DNA of 6,188 bases from Actinomycetes bacterium (lineage in GTDB: Bacteria; Actinomycetota; Actinomycetes; Actinomycetales; Dermatophilaceae), in the NCBI GenBank assembly GCA_023389095.1, contig JAEWFB010000482.1, positions 1-6,188 on the forward strand. Reading direction: 5' to 3'. This document shows positions 4,685 through 6,188 of this stretch, piece by piece; position 1 is the first letter of the stretch, and every line of letters starts with the position of its first letter. The translations under genes and the position numbers were made by a program. The notes beneath the pieces were generated by a model. That model ran no database searches and had not been told where the DNA came from. It worked only from the letters and a program-made list of their open reading frames with translations.

Positions 4685-6188
4685 ATGAAGAACACTCGCG
4701 TGATGGTGGTCGCGACCGCGGCCGCCCTCGCCCTGGGACTGTCTGCCTGCGCCGGCAGCCAGACCCCGGGCACCTCGCCCAGCGGCGGGGGCGGTGGCGC
4801 CGGGGCGGCCCCGGCGGCCGACGCGGCGCTGCAGGCGGTCGTCCGACCGACGGACAAGAAGGGCGGCACCCTCCGCTTCGGCATCACGAGCGACTGGGAC
4901 TCCGTCGACACGGGTGACACCTACTACGGCCTCTCGTGGGACTTCCTGCGCAACTACGCCCGCACGCTCGTGGCCTTCAAGGCCGCCCCGGGCAAGCAGG
5001 GCAACCAGCTCGTCGGTGACCTCGCCACGGGCCTCGGCAAGCCGAGCGACAACAACAAGACGTGGACGTACACCCTGCGTGACGGCGTCAAGTTCGAGGA
5101 CGGCACGCCGATCACGAGCAAGGACGTCAAGTACGCCGTCGCACGCCAGCTCGACAAGAACACGTTCCCCAACGGGCCGACGTACTTCAACGACTTCCTC
5201 GCGAACGTCCCGGCCGGGTACTCGGTCTACAAGGACAAGAACCTCGACGACCTCAAGTCGATCGACACCCCGGACGACAAGACGATCGTCTTCCACCTCA
5301 ACAAGCCGTTCTCCGCGTTCGACTACTTCGCCCAGCTCCCCGCCACGGCCCCGGTGCCGCAGGCCAAGGACACCGGCACGAAGTACAAGGAGCACGTCAT
5401 CGCGTCGGGCCCGTACAAGTTCTCGGTCTACAAGACGGGCCAGCGCATCGAGCTCGTCCGCAACGACCAGTACGACCCGAAGACCGACCCGGACACCGGT
5501 CGCAAGGCCCTGCCCGACAAGATCACCGTGGAGATCGGCGTCAACGCCGCCGACCTCGACAACCGCCTCATGGCCGGTGACCTCGACATCGACCTCGCCG
5601 GCACCGGTGTGCAGGCTGCGGCGCAGGGCAAGATCCTCGCCGACCCGACGCTCAAGGCCAAGACCGACAACGTCGTGAGCGCGCGCACCAGCTACACGCA
5701 GATCAACAGCGACGTGGCGCCGTTCAACAACATCGACTGCCGCAAGGCCGTCATCTACGCCTACGACAAGACCGGCTACCAGCGTGCGTACGGCGGCGCC
5801 GTCGGCGCCGACATCGCCACCGGCCTGCTGCCCCCGGTCGTCCCGGGCTACCAGGAGCAGGACCTCTACAACGCGAAGTCGAAGCCGCAGGGCGACGTCG
5901 ACTCCGCGAAGGCCGAGCTCGCCAAGTGCGGTCAGCCCAACGGCTTCTCGACCAACCTCTCCTTCCGGCCCGAGCGCCCGAAGGAGAAGGCGGCCGCCGA
6001 GTCGATGCAGCAGGCGCTCGCCAAGGTCGGCATCAAGGTGACGCTGAAGGGCTACCCGCAGGGTGACTACTTCAAGCTGTACGCCGGCAAGCCCGACTTC
6101 GCCAAGGCGAACGGCCTCGGCCTCATGGTCATGAGCTGGGGCGCTGACTGGCCGGACGGCTTCGGCTTCCTCCAGCAGATCGTCGACA
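4685..6188 (+). CDS. ABC transporter substrate-binding lipoprotein, family 5 (SBP_bac_5), 3' end missing
   Basis: The frame is open from the ATG at 4685 to the right edge (501 codons), so the C-terminus is missing; actinobacterial family members are usually about 550-600 aa. A lipoprotein signal peptide (MKNTRVMVVATAAALALGL) ends in the lipobox L19-S-A-C22, so the mature protein is anchored through lipidated Cys22 on the outer face of the membrane. A Gly/Ala/Ser linker (about 23-50) follows. KGGTLRFGITSDWDSVDTGD (59-78) begins the mature fold, and WTYTLRDGVKFEDGTPITSK (127-146) leading into DVKYAVAR is the family-5 signature. SGPYKF and the CRKAVIYAYDK segment are also typical of the fold. 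Cys352 and Cys415 are the only cysteines in the mature part after Cys22 and could form a disulfide. It would capture the solute, probably a peptide or a similar compound, and deliver it to the permease encoded just upstream. The true substrate is unknown. Lysine is always AAG, in line with strong high-GC codon bias. Confidence 0.92.
   Translation, partial: MKNTRVMVVATAAALALGLSACAGSQTPGTSPSGGGGGAGAAPAADAALQAVVRPTDKKGGTLRFGITSDWDSVDTGDTYYGLSWDFLRNYARTLVAFKAAPGKQGNQLVGDLATGLGKPSDNNKTWTYTLRDGVKFEDGTPITSKDVKYAVARQLDKNTFPNGPTYFNDFLANVPAGYSVYKDKNLDDLKSIDTPDDKTIVFHLNKPFSAFDYFAQLPATAPVPQAKDTGTKYKEHVIASGPYKFSVYKTGQRIELVRNDQYDPKTDPDTGRKALPDKITVEIGVNAADLDNRLMAGDLDIDLAGTGVQAAAQGKILADPTLKAKTDNVVSARTSYTQINSDVAPFNNIDCRKAVIYAYDKTGYQRAYGGAVGADIATGLLPPVVPGYQEQDLYNAKSKPQGDVDSAKAELAKCGQPNGFSTNLSFRPERPKEKAAAESMQQALAKVGIKVTLKGYPQGDYFKLYAGKPDFAKANGLGLMVMSWGADWPDGFGFLQQIVD

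Noticed and set aside
4328..5395. Minus-strand open frame (355 codons) across the permease/lipoprotein junction
   Set aside because: It spans the ends of two well-supported genes and the gap between them. Its composition is Arg/Val/Glu-rich shadow sequence.
1..6188. CRISPR arrays, tRNA/rRNA genes, insertion sequences, attachment sites, toxin-antitoxin or phage-defence genes
   Set aside because: No spaced identical repeats of array type, no transposase or integrase frame, no tRNA-like fold and no defence-type domain could be seen. The coding content is ordinary chromosomal metabolism and transport.

Overview
The window is very GC-rich, with GC-saturated third codon positions, ATGA start/stop overlaps, a GTG start, a Gly/Ala-rich lipoprotein linker and no T-tracts behind its hairpins. 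This points to a high-GC actinobacterium. A Micrococcales-type organism is an inference from gene content only; nothing here fixes genus or species.

Layout, left to right. (1) Positions 1-250, minus strand: the 5' part of a MutT-family Nudix hydrolase that runs off the left edge. (2) Positions 324-656, plus strand and divergent from it: a complete pterin-4a-carbinolamine dehydratase family protein. (3) Positions 657-795: a short leader with a good -10 box, a possible leaderless 42-codon ORF and four consecutive hairpins. The leader ORF ends in an ATGA overlap with the next gene. (4) Positions 796-2355 and 2352-3365: a tandem, translationally coupled pair of CNNM/CBS (CorC/HlyC-type) membrane proteins, a long copy and a short copy, probably involved in Mg2+ or other divalent-cation export or homeostasis. 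(5) Positions 3366-3649: an intergenic region with a strong long-stem hairpin terminator, a 13-bp direct repeat, a candidate promoter and the 5' UTR of the next operon. (6) Positions 3650-4642: a DppC/OppC-type ABC transporter permease. It is followed after 42 bp by (7) position 4685 to the right edge: a family-5 (peptide/nickel type) substrate-binding lipoprotein that is still open at the end of the window.

How the parts work together. The two CNNM proteins probably form one functional unit (homo- or heterodimers) made from one transcript. The permease and the lipoprotein belong to one oligopeptide-type ABC importer operon whose second permease and ATPases should lie beyond the right edge. 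The Nudix and dehydratase genes are metabolite-repair (housekeeping-type) enzymes sharing a 73-bp divergent intergenic space.

The most interesting non-obvious element is the leader of the CNNM pair. A proline-rich leader peptide is encoded across a hairpin that masks the start region of the transporter gene. That layout resembles the leader-peptide control of enterobacterial Mg2+ transporters, but it is a hypothesis here. Most of the remaining sequence looks like ordinary chromosomal genes.
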